From contig NZ_VCIA01000001.1 of NCBI RefSeq assembly GCF_005887555.1, positions 2,542,001 through 2,606,000 on the forward strand: a stretch of 64,000 nt of DNA. The letters are read 5' to 3'. A program made the translations under genes and the position numbers. Each line of letters opens with the position of its first letter. The first letter of the stretch is position 1. The notes beneath the pieces are model-generated. The model had not been told where the DNA came from, did not search any database, and saw only the letters and a program-made list of their open reading frames with translations. Shown here one piece after another: positions 25,351-35,342 of the stretch. This stretch comes from Lentibacillus cibarius. GTDB taxonomy: Bacteria; Bacillota; Bacilli; Bacillales; Amphibacillaceae.

Positions 25351-28338
25351 TCACAAATGATGTTTTTTAATATAGGTATAAGGGCTTTCCTCAATCATAG
25401 GTGTATCTGGGATATCTTGGTTCAGTTTAACGAGTACACTCATTTTATTGATAATACCTGCCAAACGGTCTTTGTCTGCTTCAGGCAAACTGCATTTAAT
25501 GCCATAATGGAATGTATCGCCCTTTGCTACGTTCTTCCAGACTAGTTCGCCGATAAGATTAAATGGTTCCCCCATCAATGTAATGTTAAAACTCAGTTTA
25601 ATTGATGAATTAAGCGGCAGTTTCAGCGATGTGAGTAATTTGATGCCGCCAAGACTGATATCTTCAATTAAAACATCGGCTGACCCCAGGTTTACTTTTC
25701 GTTCATTTATAGCTAATATCATCATTTCACCTAGCAATGCAGAAGGAAATTTCAGTCGGAAAAACTTTCTGCGTTCTTCACAAGGCACTTTACATACCCT
25801 AGGCTTAGCCGGTTTGAGATAGCCGGTTTCCAGCATATGTTCAAACGACTCTAATGGCACAGGTTTGGAAAATAAATACCCTTGGACTTCATCACATTCG
25901 TGCTGATTCAAAAACTCCAGTTGTTCATATTCTTCAACACCCTCGGCAACGACTTTCATTTCCATCCCCCTTGCTAGGTGGAGGACGGATGAGGTAATGG
26001 CCGCCCCGCTACTATTTTCGGCTGTAATATCTTGAATAAAGCTTTTGTCAATCTTGATGGTATCGGCGCTGAACTGCTGTATATATGTTAACGACGAATG
26101 GCCGGTTCCAAAGTCATCGATGGCAATGGAAATGCCTAAATCCCGAAGCTCTTTTAGCGTGTTCAAGACAACCGGCTCATTTTTCAGCATGGATCCCTCC
26201 GTTATTTCCAGTTCTACATATTTGGCTGGAATGTCATATTTGTTCAGCATAGATGAAACAAATTCCACCAGCCCTTTTTTTATGAAACGGATGGGGGAGA
26301 CATTTATAGCAATTGGACGTAAGGTGTAACCCTCATCCTTCCATTTTCGCAGCTGTTTGCATACATGTTCTATGACCCAGTCGCCGATTTGATGGATGAG
26401 ATGGTTTTCCTCGGCTAAAGGAATGAATTCTCCTGGTGAAACAAGGCCCCATTCAGCATGATTCCAGCGTATCAAGGCCTCTGCTCCCTGAATTATACCA
26501 GTAGATGTTTCTACTTGTGGCTGAAAATAAACCTCAAATTCCTCCTTTTCAATAGCTGTCCGCATATCCTTTTCAAGCGAAAAGTTCTTATAGGATATAA
26601 TGTCTTTGGAAACGGAGTATAGTTGATAATTGTTTTTCCCAAGTTGTTTGGCACGGTACAGCGCAGCATGGGCGCTTTCGACCAATGTGAATTTGTCATC
26701 TCCGTCTTCTGGGTAAAATCCGATACCAATGCTTGTAGTTACGTGTAATTCATAACCGTCAACTGTAACCGGTTTCTCTATCGTTTCGATTAGTTGCTCA
26801 GCTAATTGGAACACCGCATCCTTTGACGAGAAGTTTTCGACAAGCAGAATAAAATCATTGCTGCTGAGCCGAGCCAGATAGGACCCTGCCGGCAATGTTC
26901 CCGCTAGCCTAGTGGTAGTGGTCTTGAGAACTGTGTCACCAATGGTATATCCAAGTGAATCATTTATTAATTGAAACCGGTCCAAATCGAGATAAAAGAG
27001 TGCGAATGTATTGTTGCCGTTCATGCTCGTATCACATAATTCATCGAGCTTTTTATATAGACTTCGCTGATTGGGCAGTGCGGTCAAGGCATCATGGGTA
27101 GCGAGATAGTCAAGCTGTTGCTGCATTTCCATTTCAGGGGTAATGTCAACAATCATTCCGAATAAATGGGTGAGCTGCCCGTTATCATCAAATTGGGGTA
27201 CCGTTTGATCGTAAACCCATTTTAATGTTCCATCTCCACATTGAACGCGGTATTGATGGCGAAGTGATTCTCCCTTTTCCAGCCATTGCTGTCGGTTAAG
27301 GACTTCTGCTTTTTCATCGGGATGTAGTAGCCTTTCCCATATATCTGGTTCATGATAAAGATATTGGAGTGGGTACTGAAGCAATTCAGCAGCCCCTTTA
27401 GACACATACTCTAAAGTCCCCGAGGTACAATCTTTCATCCAAATGCCTGCTGTCAGCTCGTCCATTAGGATTCGTGATTGTGTCTTCGCTTCCTCCATTT
27501 GTTTCTCGATAAAGTGCTGGGTTGTATCATCCTGTACGACACCGACTATCTTTTGCGGTGCGCCGTCTATCCAGAATGCTTCTGCGTGGACTTTTAGGAA
27601 ACGAATTTCATTTGTTTTTCCATGATAAATACGGAAATCAACTATACAGTTTTCTCCCTTTCGTACAGCGTTTGTCATTACTGTTCTTACTTTTTCATAA
27701 TCATCGGGATGAACGAGTTGAAAGGTCTTGTCTATGAAAAGCTGTTCCGTCGTTTTATCAAGTCCGAAAATATCATAAAAGTAATTCGAGCATGTTAGAT
27801 ATTCCTCGCCAATCGTGTATTCCCAGCTACCGATTTGGGCAATCTCTTGAGCATGTTCTAAGTGTGTTTTATAAAGCTGTAAATCATCTAATGTTTGTTT
27901 ATGCAAGGTGTGGTCTTGGACGATGATGTAAACACCTTCCACATCTGCACTACCTACTTTGATGGGGATGAAGGTGAGGGCAGTATGAATCGTGTTCCCA
28001 TCTCTGTTATATACAGGTATTTCATGCTGTGCTGTTTGTCCATTCAGTGCGTCAGTAAATGCTTTTTGCAGTTTACGATTGTCAGCTTTTGTAAAGAAAT
28101 CTTTATAACGGATGGAAGAGTCTGATGAATATCCTAAAAATTCGTTTATACTTCCGTGGTTCTGAGAGATGATCTTTCCTTTTGGTGAAAGGACAATGAT
28201 TAAATCTGGGTGATACTTGGCTAACGAAGTAAGATAGTTCTGAAATAATTCGGTGCGCTTTATGTCATCCTGATTATCTACAGGGGCTTTTTTAAATAGG
28301 TTAGCTAACAGAGACGGCCTTTTACGCGTCTCATACAT
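25351..28338 (-). CDS. Cyclic-di-GMP phosphodiesterase candidate: PAS-PAS-PAS-GGDEF(degenerate)-EAL-PilZ
   Basis: A 995-residue cytoplasmic protein with no membrane segment. Order: three PAS domains (about 32-140, 165-275, 290-400), a GGDEF domain (about 408-575), an EAL domain (about 590-830) and a PilZ domain (about 850-960). The GGDEF active-site motif reads SSNDF (about 492-496), so cyclase activity should be lost. The EAL site is intact (EALIRWNH, VELEITEG, IDDFGTGHSS, DTIKIDKSFI), as is PilZ (ERRKFFRLKFP with RxxxR, and DISLGG). It therefore probably degrades c-di-GMP, with GTP or c-di-GMP binding as control and PAS domains as sensors. The ATG at 28338 has GGGAG 8 bases upstream. Single gene unit. 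Confidence 0.9.
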   Translation of the reverse strand: MYETRKRPSLLANLFKKAPVDNQDDIKRTELFQNYLTSLAKYHPDLIIVLSPKGKIISQNHGSINEFLGYSSDSSIRYKDFFTKADNRKLQKAFTDALNGQTAQHEIPVYNRDGNTIHTALTFIPIKVGSADVEGVYIIVQDHTLHKQTLDDLQLYKTHLEHAQEIAQIGSWEYTIGEEYLTCSNYFYDIFGLDKTTEQLFIDKTFQLVHPDDYEKVRTVMTNAVRKGENCIVDFRIYHGKTNEIRFLKVHAEAFWIDGAPQKIVGVVQDDTTQHFIEKQMEEAKTQSRILMDELTAGIWMKDCTSGTLEYVSKGAAELLQYPLQYLYHEPDIWERLLHPDEKAEVLNRQQWLEKGESLRHQYRVQCGDGTLKWVYDQTVPQFDDNGQLTHLFGMIVDITPEMEMQQQLDYLATHDALTALPNQRSLYKKLDELCDTSMNGNNTFALFYLDLDRFQLINDSLGYTIGDTVLKTTTTRLAGTLPAGSYLARLSSNDFILLVENFSSKDAVFQLAEQLIETIEKPVTVDGYELHVTTSIGIGFYPEDGDDKFTLVESAHAALYRAKQLGKNNYQLYSVSKDIISYKNFSLEKDMRTAIEKEEFEVYFQPQVETSTGIIQGAEALIRWNHAEWGLVSPGEFIPLAEENHLIHQIGDWVIEHVCKQLRKWKDEGYTLRPIAINVSPIRFIKKGLVEFVSSMLNKYDIPAKYVELEITEGSMLKNEPVVLNTLKELRDLGISIAIDDFGTGHSSLTYIQQFSADTIKIDKSFIQDITAENSSGAAITSSVLHLARGMEMKVVAEGVEEYEQLEFLNQHECDEVQGYLFSKPVPLESFEHMLETGYLKPAKPRVCKVPCEERRKFFRLKFPSALLGEMMILAINERKVNLGSADVLIEDISLGGIKLLTSLKLPLNSSIKLSFNITLMGEPFNLIGELVWKNVAKGDTFHYGIKCSLPEADKDRLAGIINKMSVLVKLNQDIPDTPMIEESPYTYIKKHHL

Positions 28339-28555
28339 ACGAACATCTCCCTTATGTACACAAAATTTATCCATGGTCAATAAAAAAATATAAATGTATA
28401 ATAATTATAATATAAAACGGAACATTTTGAAATGAATTTGTGAAAAAATTGTCACCTAGTGTCGAAATACAAGGAGATTTAGATACAAATATCTGTTTGA
28501 AATTTTCTTAATATTTGATACAATGAATTTAATTCTAAATGTTGGGGTTGATAGG

Positions 28556-30136
28556 ATGAAACGGGAAAATTTAATCGCTCCGGAGTCATATAACATTGTC
28601 ATGGAAATGGAACGTTATGCGGCAGAAAGACCTGGAAGACAAGCGTTGATCTGGCGGGATGAAAATGGTGCATCTGAAGAAGTTACATACGGTCAGCTAA
28701 TGAAAAACGTCAACAAAATTGGTAATGTGTTCAAAGAAAAAGGGCTTCAGAAGGGCGACAAGGTGCTTGTTATGATACCGAGGCTTATTGCAGCGTATGA
28801 AACGTATCTAGCAGCGATAAAAACCGGAATCGTCGTCATCCCAAGCTCGGAAATGTTGAAAACGAAGGATTTGCAGTATCGAATTACTCACGGAGAAGTA
28901 CGTGCGGTTGTTAGCTATTATCCATACGTTGATGAATTTAAAGGTGTAAGGGAATATGATCAACTGACATTATTTTCAGTTGGCGGCGCTGTTGAAGGAT
29001 GGCACAATCTGGATGCATTGAAAGACAAGGCAATGGATGAATTGGACATGGCCGATACGACCAGGGATGACGTCGCTTTTCTGTCGTACACATCAGGAAC
29101 AACTGGTAATCCAAAAGGGGTTGTCCATACCCATGGATGGGGATATGCTCACTTACAGACAGCTCCGGAAAACTGGCTCTGCATCACTGAAGGCGACAGG
29201 GTTTGGGCAACAGCAGGCCCAGGCTGGCAAAAGTGGATTTGGAGTCCGTTTCTTTCCGTGCTTGGGTCAGGCGCCACTGGATTTGTATACCTTGGTAAAT
29301 TTGATCCTAAGACCTATTTAGGGCTCCTGCAGGATTTAGACATCAATGTACTGTGCTGTACACCGACAGAGTACCGGCTAATGGCGAAAGTTGATAATCT
29401 GGCAGACTATCAGCTCCCGGCGCTTCACAGTGCGGTGTCAGCAGGTGAACCACTTAATCGGGAAGTGATTGATACATTCCGGCATTATTTTAATGTGACC
29501 GTAAGAGATGGTTATGGACAGACAGAGAATACGCTCTTGCTTGGTGTGATGAAGGATATGGACGTGAAGCCGGGCTCTATGGGCAAGCCGACACCAGGCA
29601 ATGACGTAGAGATTATTGATGAAGACGGTCACCCGGTACCACCAAATGAAATCGGTGACATTGCATTGAAAAGAGACAGTCCCGCGCTGTTTAAGGAATA
29701 CTATAAAGATCCCGAGCGCACGAAGATGACACAGCGCGGGGATTATTACGTGACAGGGGACCAGGCATCTAAAGATGAAGATGGCTACTTCTGGTTTGAA
29801 GGCCGCAGTGATGACATTATTATCAGTTCCGGTTATACCATTGGACCGTTCGAAGTGGAGGATGCATTGGTCAAACATCCATCTGTTCAGGAATGTGCCG
29901 TTGTCGCAAGTCCGCATGAAGTACGTGGGAATATTGTCAAAGCGTTCGTCGTACTGCAGGAAGGTGTGGAAGCCGGCAGTCCAGATTTGGTCAAAAAACT
30001 GCAGGACCATGTGAAAAATTTGACTGCACCATATAAATATCCGAGAGTAATTGAATTTATCGAAGCGCTGCCCAAGACAACTTCCGGTAAAATAAGACGG
30101 ATTGAATTACGTCAGAAAGAAAAAGTGGAGAAATAG
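28556..30136 (+). CDS. Acyl-CoA synthetase (MbcS-like medium/branched-chain)
   Basis: A 526-residue AMP-forming ligase. Motifs: P-loop YTSGTTGNPKGVVHTHG (about 183), core DGYGQTENT (about 317), YVTGDQASKDEDGYFWFEGR (hinge), and the C-terminal lysine in LPKTTSGKIRR. It activates fatty or branched short-chain acids as CoA esters via an acyl adenylate. The overall sequence is like MbcS/YtcI acyl-CoA ligases of Bacillus. The ATG at 28556 is preferred to an upstream frame extension because the family N-terminus starts with MKRENL; GGGGTTGATAGG serves as ribosome binding site. Confidence 0.88.
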   Translation: MKRENLIAPESYNIVMEMERYAAERPGRQALIWRDENGASEEVTYGQLMKNVNKIGNVFKEKGLQKGDKVLVMIPRLIAAYETYLAAIKTGIVVIPSSEMLKTKDLQYRITHGEVRAVVSYYPYVDEFKGVREYDQLTLFSVGGAVEGWHNLDALKDKAMDELDMADTTRDDVAFLSYTSGTTGNPKGVVHTHGWGYAHLQTAPENWLCITEGDRVWATAGPGWQKWIWSPFLSVLGSGATGFVYLGKFDPKTYLGLLQDLDINVLCCTPTEYRLMAKVDNLADYQLPALHSAVSAGEPLNREVIDTFRHYFNVTVRDGYGQTENTLLLGVMKDMDVKPGSMGKPTPGNDVEIIDEDGHPVPPNEIGDIALKRDSPALFKEYYKDPERTKMTQRGDYYVTGDQASKDEDGYFWFEGRSDDIIISSGYTIGPFEVEDALVKHPSVQECAVVASPHEVRGNIVKAFVVLQEGVEAGSPDLVKKLQDHVKNLTAPYKYPRVIEFIEALPKTTSGKIRRIELRQKEKVEK

Positions 30137-30242
30137 TTCGTTCTTAGAAAGGGCTCCATTGTTTTTGGTGAATATAATTTGGGTAGTGATTAGGTTATAT
30201 ATTTGTCGGCTAGGGAACCAAGTGAACACATATGATAATGTA

Positions 30243-30279
30243 AGGCAGCCGAGCTGATCAATATAGCGCGGCTGCTTTT
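30243..30279 (+). terminator. Terminator of the acyl-CoA synthetase gene
   Basis: GCAGCCG and CGGCTGC pair around a loop of about 18 bases and are followed by TTTTA on the plus strand. Confidence 0.65.
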
Positions 30280-30287
30280 ACTATCTT

Positions 30288-30650
30288 TTATGCTGACATG
30301 GCAAAATAACGACATGCCTGAGCACACTGCAGGCAGACTCGGCCACAATGCTGCGATAACTCATCAGGGTGCTGTAAGCAATGATTTCCGCACGTGTCAC
30401 AAATCTGTGCACAAAGTGAGGCGATAGATTTTGAAAAGTTGCTGCAGCGTGCTATACATTTAGCTGTTAATGTACAAATATCCGCACAATCTTCAAGCAA
30501 TCGTAATTGTTCTTTTCGATGATTGGATCCATCCATTTCCAAAATACAGTATTTGGTGTATTCGCAAGTAGCTTCACAGTCTTGGATTATATTTACCATT
30601 TGTTGTTGATCCATATTGTTTTGATTATGATGAGCCATTGCATAATGCAT
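30288..30650 (-). CDS. Four-helix-bundle copper-binding protein (DUF326, YhjQ-like)
   Basis: A 120-residue cysteine-rich protein with 16 cysteines in a repeating pattern (CEATCEYTKYC, CADICTLTAKC, CAQICDTCGNHC, CGRVCLQCAQAC), the hallmark of the DUF326/Csp copper-storage family, in which the cysteines line the inside of a four-helix bundle and hold many Cu(I) ions. No signal peptide, so it is cytosolic like YhjQ/Csp3. The N-terminus has extra Met and His residues. GGAGG lies 9 bases before the ATG. It protects against excess copper. Confidence 0.9.
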   Translation of the reverse strand: MHYAMAHHNQNNMDQQQMVNIIQDCEATCEYTKYCILEMDGSNHRKEQLRLLEDCADICTLTAKCIARCSNFSKSIASLCAQICDTCGNHCLQHPDELSQHCGRVCLQCAQACRYFAMSA

Positions 30651-30900
30651 GATAATTCCTCCAATAACTTTTATTTAACAATGCCATTCTATGCATAAAT
30701 GCCTATCCGAGGTTATAGGCGAATACCTGTTTTTTGGTTTTAATTTGAACAAAAAAAGGGAATGAATATAACAGCAGATAGGTAGAAATTGATTCTTGTA
30801 GTAGAAAGTATAATTAGAGAAATTCGGTATCCGACTTGTCTTATAGCGAGTGTTGAAGTTTTTTTTATAAGATAAAATATAAAAAAATAAGCAAAAACCC

Positions 30901-30929
30901 TTGAAAGTCAAAGAAGGTCAGAGTATAAT
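30901..30929 (+). promoter_or_regulatory. clpE: Sigma-A promoter of clpE
   Basis: TTGAAA (30901-30906) and TATAAT (30924-30929) are exactly 17 bases apart. Both the spacer and the region just downstream carry CtsR heptads. Confidence 0.85.
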
Positions 30930-30958
30930 AACAATTGAAAGGTCAAAGATAGTCAAAG
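30905..30958 (+). promoter_or_regulatory. Two CtsR operators at the clpE promoter
   Basis: The CtsR consensus is a direct repeat of GGTCAAA separated by three bases. The site at 30941-30958 (GGTCAAAGATAGTCAAAG) fits closely; a second at 30905-30923 (AAGTCAAAGAAGGTCAGAG) lies in the promoter spacer. A further half-site follows at 30958. Two operators are also typical of clpE in B. subtilis. Confidence 0.85.
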
Positions 30959-31004
30959 TCAAAGTTAAACAACTGACCTTCACATACCAAAGGAGGAATC
31001 GGAT

Positions 31005-33143
31005 ATGCAATGTCAAAATTGTGGTATTCGTCCAGCAACAATTAATATGTCTATGCAAATTAACCAACAAAGAATGAATATGCATTTATGTGAAAAATGT
31101 TTTCATGAAATACAAAACAGTATGATGAGCGGTGATTTCAGTCAAGGCCAGCAAGGCAACTTTGCATCGGGCTTTTTCCAAGGCAATGGTGGCCAAGGCC
31201 AAGGTCAAGGATTCACCGGTACGAAGACAAAACAACAATCCGGTAATGGCAATAGCTTGCTCGAGCAAATGGGCAAAAATGTCACTCATGAAGCAAGACA
31301 AGGTATGATTGATCCGGTTATTGGACGCGACAATGAAGTCAAACGTGTCATTGAAACATTGAATCGCCGAAACAAAAACAACCCGGTACTAATCGGTGAA
31401 CCCGGTGTTGGTAAAACAGCTATAGCAGAAGGACTTGCACGGCAAATTACCGAGGGTAAAGTTCCAGCAAAATTGATGAATAAGGAAATTTACTTACTCG
31501 ATGTAGCCTCGCTCGTAGCGAATACAAGCATGCGTGGTCAATTTGAAGAACGCATGAAACAACTGGTTTCGGAAATGCAAGAACGAGATGATGTTATCCT
31601 ATTTGTTGACGAAGTACATCTGTTGGTTGGTGCCGGCACCGCGGAAAGCTCGCAAATGGATGCTGGCAACATTTTGAAACCGGCATTGGCACGCGGTGAC
31701 TTGCAGCTAATCGGTGCAACCACGCTGAAAGAATATCGTGAAATCGAAAAAGACGCTGCACTTGAGCGTCGTTTCCAACCAGTGATGGTACATGAGCCAT
31801 CTGAAGAAGATACAATTGCTATTCTTAACGGAATTAAAGATCGCTACGAAAATTTCCATGAAGTGCGTTATTCCGACGAAGCGATTCGTTCGTTTGTCAC
31901 ACTGTCCAAGCGATATATTCAGGATCGCTATCTACCGGACAAAGCGATTGACCTAATGGATGAAGTCGGCTCACGGCTAAACTTGGATAATGCTGAGAAA
32001 GACTCCGACTCTATTCAGAACCGAATGAATGAAATCGTTCGTGAAAAGGAACAAGCGGCAGAACGGGAAGACTATGAACGTGCAGCACACTTGCGTTATC
32101 AGGAAATCCAGCTGCAAAAACAGCTCGATAAAGCAAAAGATGAACAACAGGATATCGACGTGGATATATCTGATATCCAATTAATTGTCGAGGAAAAGAC
32201 CGGCATTCCGGTTACCAAATTGCAAGCAGATGAACAGGAAAAAATGCGCAATCTTGCTGAACAGCTTGGTGCAAAAGTAATTGGCCAGGATGAAGCCGTT
32301 CAAAAAGTGGCCAAAGCTGTTCGCCGTAGCCGCGCAGGACTGAAGTCAAAATATCGTCCAATTGGCTCCTTCCTATTTGTCGGACCAACTGGTGTCGGTA
32401 AAACAGAATTGACCAAAGCACTGGCTGAAGAATTGTTTGGTACCCGTGATAGTATGCTTCGGCTTGACATGAGTGAGTATATGGAAAAACACGCCGTTTC
32501 CAAAATCATTGGTTCGCCACCGGGATATGTCGGACATGACGAAGCCGGACAGCTGACGGAAAAAGTTCGCCGGAACCCGTACTCCATTCTGTTACTGGAT
32601 GAAATAGAAAAAGCCCATCCAGACGTACAGAACATGTTCCTGCAAATTATGGAAGACGGACAGCTGACTGATTCACAAGGTCGTACCGTAAGTTTTAAAG
32701 ACACTGTGATCATCATGACAAGTAACGCTGGAACCGGTGAAAAGCAAGTCAATGTCGGCTTCAATCGAGATGAGCATGACTCCGTATCAACGCTAGAAAA
32801 CTTGAGTGCATACTTCAAGCCGGAATTCCTAAACCGTTTTGACAGTATCATTCAATTCAATGAACTTGAACAAGACAGCTTACTGCACATTGTTGATCTG
32901 ATGCTCGCGGACCTTGAAGAAACCATTGAGGAAAATGATATCTCTATCACGATTACAGATGAAGCTAAGCAAGAGCTGGTAAACCTTGGTTATGATCGCC
33001 GATTCGGTGCACGTCCATTGCGCCGCGTCATCCAGGATAAAATTGAAGACCAGTTGACCGACCTTATTCTGGAAGATGAAGAAGTTAAAGCCGTTAAAGT
33101 ATATGTAGACAATGACGACATTGTCGTTGCAAAAAGTGAATAA
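31005..33143 (+). CDS. clpE: ATP-dependent Clp protease ATP-binding subunit ClpE
   Basis: A 712-residue Hsp100 ATPase. N-terminal zinc finger (CQNC at 3-6 and CEKC near 30), a G/Q-rich linker (about 45-85), first AAA module with Walker A GEPGVGKT, a UVR coiled-coil (about 345-380, [16 protein letters not shown]), and second AAA module with GPTGVGKT and the C-terminal D2-small domain. The zinc finger and the absence of the long ClpC N-domain identify ClpE. It unfolds proteins for ClpP during heat stress and helps switch off CtsR. CtsR operators lie upstream, and a strong terminator follows. Confidence 0.95.
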   Translation: MQCQNCGIRPATINMSMQINQQRMNMHLCEKCFHEIQNSMMSGDFSQGQQGNFASGFFQGNGGQGQGQGFTGTKTKQQSGNGNSLLEQMGKNVTHEARQGMIDPVIGRDNEVKRVIETLNRRNKNNPVLIGEPGVGKTAIAEGLARQITEGKVPAKLMNKEIYLLDVASLVANTSMRGQFEERMKQLVSEMQERDDVILFVDEVHLLVGAGTAESSQMDAGNILKPALARGDLQLIGATTLKEYREIEKDAALERRFQPVMVHEPSEEDTIAILNGIKDRYENFHEVRYSDEAIRSFVTLSKRYIQDRYLPDKAIDLMDEVGSRLNLDNAEKDSDSIQNRMNEIVREKEQAAEREDYERAAHLRYQEIQLQKQLDKAKDEQQDIDVDISDIQLIVEEKTGIPVTKLQADEQEKMRNLAEQLGAKVIGQDEAVQKVAKAVRRSRAGLKSKYRPIGSFLFVGPTGVGKTELTKALAEELFGTRDSMLRLDMSEYMEKHAVSKIIGSPPGYVGHDEAGQLTEKVRRNPYSILLLDEIEKAHPDVQNMFLQIMEDGQLTDSQGRTVSFKDTVIIMTSNAGTGEKQVNVGFNRDEHDSVSTLENLSAYFKPEFLNRFDSIIQFNELEQDSLLHIVDLMLADLEETIEENDISITITDEAKQELVNLGYDRRFGARPLRRVIQDKIEDQLTDLILEDEEVKAVKVYVDNDDIVVAKSE

Positions 33144-33152
33144 CCACTTTGG

Positions 33153-33186
33153 GAAGCCGCTGACTGGTGTCAGCGGCTTCTTTTTT
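33153..33186 (+). terminator. Terminator of clpE
   Basis: GAAGCCGCTGAC pairs perfectly with GTCAGCGGCTTC around TGGT, followed by six T. Confidence 0.9.
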
Positions 33187-33328
33187 AATATTAAAGTGGG
33201 GCGAAAACGCCAAAGCTTGGGGCAGAACCGCCAGATTCGGAACAAAATCGATGGAAATAACATAATTACTACATTTTTTTCACATAATAGTAAACCCGAC
33301 ACTCAAAAATGTGAAAAGGATGTTTATT

Positions 33329-34195
33329 ATGCAGCGTATCGCTAAACTGACCCTTATCATACTAGTTATAACAGCAGTGCATCCTTCCTTATACATAGGT
33401 GCACAACAGCATCCTGATCTGAAAGTCCACTTCATTGATGTCGGACAGGGAGACAGCATCTTCGTGCAAACACCTGGAGGAAAAAATATCCTTATTGATG
33501 GCGGCCGACCAAAGGCAGGTAAAAAAGTAGTCCAGTTCCTGAGAAAGAAAAATGTCCAGAAACTTGATCTAATGATTGCGACACATCCTGATATCGATCA
33601 TATTGGCGGTCTGGTGCAAGTAATGCAATCCATGGAAGTAAATAAGATTCTCGAAACGGGGATCATGCATTCAACGAAAACATATGCCAGATATGTCAGC
33701 CAAATCATCAGACAGCACATACCTATAGACATTGCAGATCGTAATGAAGAAATTGATATCGATCCCACAATCAACATGAAAATTTTAAATACCCATAACG
33801 ACTCCAAAACAAATAATGAATCGTCCATTGCTTTGAAATTGACGTACGGAAAAATTGATTTTTTATTAATGAGTGATGTGGAAAAAGAGCAAGAAAAAAG
33901 ACTGCGCAAACGCTATGATCTTAACTCAGAAATCTTAAAAGTTGCCCATCACGGGTCTCATACAAGTACGTCGCTAAAGTTTCTTAAGGAGGTAAAGCCC
34001 AACGTGGCGATTTTGACATATGGGAAAGGCAATAAATTTGGACATCCGGTTGACCGTGTAATTGATAATTTGCAAAAGGTCAATACCGCGATTTATCCTA
34101 CAGCGTCGTTTGGCAATATAACGGTTCAAACTGATGGACAAGGTTTTTTAATTTTGAATGAGAAAAATCCAACTAGCTGGTTAGAAGCAGGATAA
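33329..34195 (+). CDS. Exported metallo-beta-lactamase-fold protein, ComEC C-terminal-like
   Basis: A 288-residue protein with an N-terminal signal or anchor (about 1-25) and a metallo-beta-lactamase domain similar to the C-terminal domain of the competence protein ComEC: VHFIDVGQGDSIFV, NILIDGG, THPDIDHIGG (metal ligands HxDxDH), LLMSDVE, KVAHHGSHTSTS and LTYGKGNKFGHP. It lacks the ComEC membrane channel. Such stand-alone secreted proteins are probably nucleases or phosphodiesterases, which could use DNA as nutrient or serve uptake. Start at 33329 chosen because AAAAGGA is 9 bases upstream; an ATG at 33320 is the alternative. Confidence 0.85.
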   Translation: MQRIAKLTLIILVITAVHPSLYIGAQQHPDLKVHFIDVGQGDSIFVQTPGGKNILIDGGRPKAGKKVVQFLRKKNVQKLDLMIATHPDIDHIGGLVQVMQSMEVNKILETGIMHSTKTYARYVSQIIRQHIPIDIADRNEEIDIDPTINMKILNTHNDSKTNNESSIALKLTYGKIDFLLMSDVEKEQEKRLRKRYDLNSEILKVAHHGSHTSTSLKFLKEVKPNVAILTYGKGNKFGHPVDRVIDNLQKVNTAIYPTASFGNITVQTDGQGFLILNEKNPTSWLEAG

Positions 34196-34204
34196 TATGG
34201 AATC

Positions 34205-34228
34205 CCCTGCACTAACATAAGTGCAGGG
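34205..34228 (+). terminator. Hairpin after the MBL-fold gene
   Basis: CCCTGCACT and AGTGCAGGG form a perfect 9-bp stem with a 6-base loop 10 bases after the stop codon. Only a weak T-rich tail (ACTTT) follows. Confidence 0.55.
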
Positions 34229-34315
34229 ACTTTCCAGTACTTGAAACCCAGATAGCGTGTGCTTGAATGAAAAATTAAATGCGTACTTTAGCATTTCCAA
34301 CTAGGATAAATAAGA

Positions 34316-34374
34316 AAATCCGAACTGATTCAAAATCTAACAGAAGAATTTTGAATCATCGTTCGGATTTTCTT
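34316..34374. terminator. Long bidirectional hairpin between convergent genes
   Basis: AAAATCCGAAC at the left and GTTCGGATTTT at the right pair, with inner arms GATTCAAAAT and ATTTTGAATC extending the stem, flanked by A-rich and T-rich stretches. It can end transcripts from both sides. Confidence 0.75.
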
Positions 34375-34427
34375 TGATTCGATATAAAGTTTTATCCCAT
34401 CATCTAATTCGTCAGCCTATACAGGAT

Positions 34428-34844
34428 TTACATTGGTTCAAATTGGTCGATAGAGCTTCGCAACAGTTCGAGTACGGCATGCTGCTTACGAATAGGCAAG
34501 CTACGCATCCGGAAAAGCTGTTCTTTTAATGAGGGATTTTCCATCACATACTGAACAAGCTCTACTGCCTCGTCGTCAAATGATTTTGTTTTGGAACCGT
34601 AAATCCGTTTGAAGTCTTTGAGCAAATCCTCACGGTGGGAACGATTGCCGACTAGATGATCGATTGTCACATCGAATAGTTCACTAAGTTTCACTAAATT
34701 CTCCAGGTCCGGGATTACTTTATTTGCCTCCCAGCGAATGACGACATAACGGGAAATATGTAACTGATCAGCAAGATATTGTTGTGTCCATTCGTTTTGT
34801 TCACGCAAGAATTTAATATTATACCCGATTTTTTCCAAACTCAT
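34428..34844 (-). CDS. XRE-family helix-turn-helix regulator
   Basis: A 138-residue protein with an N-terminal HTH_XRE domain (about 5-60: YNIKFLREQNEWTQQYLADQLHISRYVVIRWEANKVIP) and a helical C-terminal region without an evident ligand domain (LPIRKQHAVLELLRSS). The ATG at 34844 is where the domain begins; the frame could extend to 34883. It is a single gene convergent with the MBL-fold gene. Target genes are unknown; it resembles phage-type or SinR-like repressors only in the HTH. Confidence 0.8.
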   Translation of the reverse strand: MSLEKIGYNIKFLREQNEWTQQYLADQLHISRYVVIRWEANKVIPDLENLVKLSELFDVTIDHLVGNRSHREDLLKDFKRIYGSKTKSFDDEAVELVQYVMENPSLKEQLFRMRSLPIRKQHAVLELLRSSIDQFEPM

Positions 34845-35000
34845 CGCATCACACTCTATAAAATTGATAAATAAATTTTCCACAATTTCGCTATTATATA
34901 AATCCTATCATGATTGAGTATGAAATAAGCCGGTTTCTTTGTGCTAGTGATGCACATATAATAGAATGTTTACAAGTTGAACAGGGATGGGGGATGGTGT

Positions 35001-35342
35001 ATGATGATTGGCTGTTTGATTTTATATCACAAAACCGTAACAAGTCTGACAAAAAGCTTGCTGTTGCGGGCTGTTTTCCATGAAGAAGACTTTGAAATTG
35101 AGATCTTAGATGAAAGTACAGTGGTTTTATACGTTTGGAATGTGGAGCGCAGACATGTCTGGCAGGCTGCACTCGATTTTGAGTTAGCTAGCGTACATGC
35201 GGGATATGGTTTTGGGAATTACAAGTGGGAAGCGGAAGAAAGGGCTCATGCAGTTTTGGTCTATTCACAGGGTTATCAACAGCATAGCGGTGATATTTGC
35301 GGTTCATTAACAGGTTTATCCACAAAATCCACAATTGAATAA
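35001..35342 (+). CDS. Hypothetical protein next to a DnaA-box cluster
   Basis: A 113-residue protein of unrecognised family. The first 25 residues are moderately hydrophobic (MMIGCLILYHKTV) and the rest looks globular, with aromatic-rich stretches (VVLYVWNVERRHVWQAALDFE and HAGYGFGNYKWEAEERA, each split here at will). GGGGGATGGTGT precedes the first of two ATG codons. Its last 27 codons overlap the DnaA-box-like cluster at 35261-35443, so its 3' end is constrained by those motifs. It is transcribed away from the XRE regulator gene. Coding status is probable because the frame is open and has a start site. Confidence 0.45.
   Translation: MMIGCLILYHKTVTSLTKSLLLRAVFHEEDFEIEILDESTVVLYVWNVERRHVWQAALDFELASVHAGYGFGNYKWEAEERAHAVLVYSQGYQQHSGDICGSLTGLSTKSTIE

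Noticed and set aside
32300..32851. Minus-strand frame inside clpE
   Set aside because: Antisense shadow; clpE motifs and CtsR promoter establish the coding strand.
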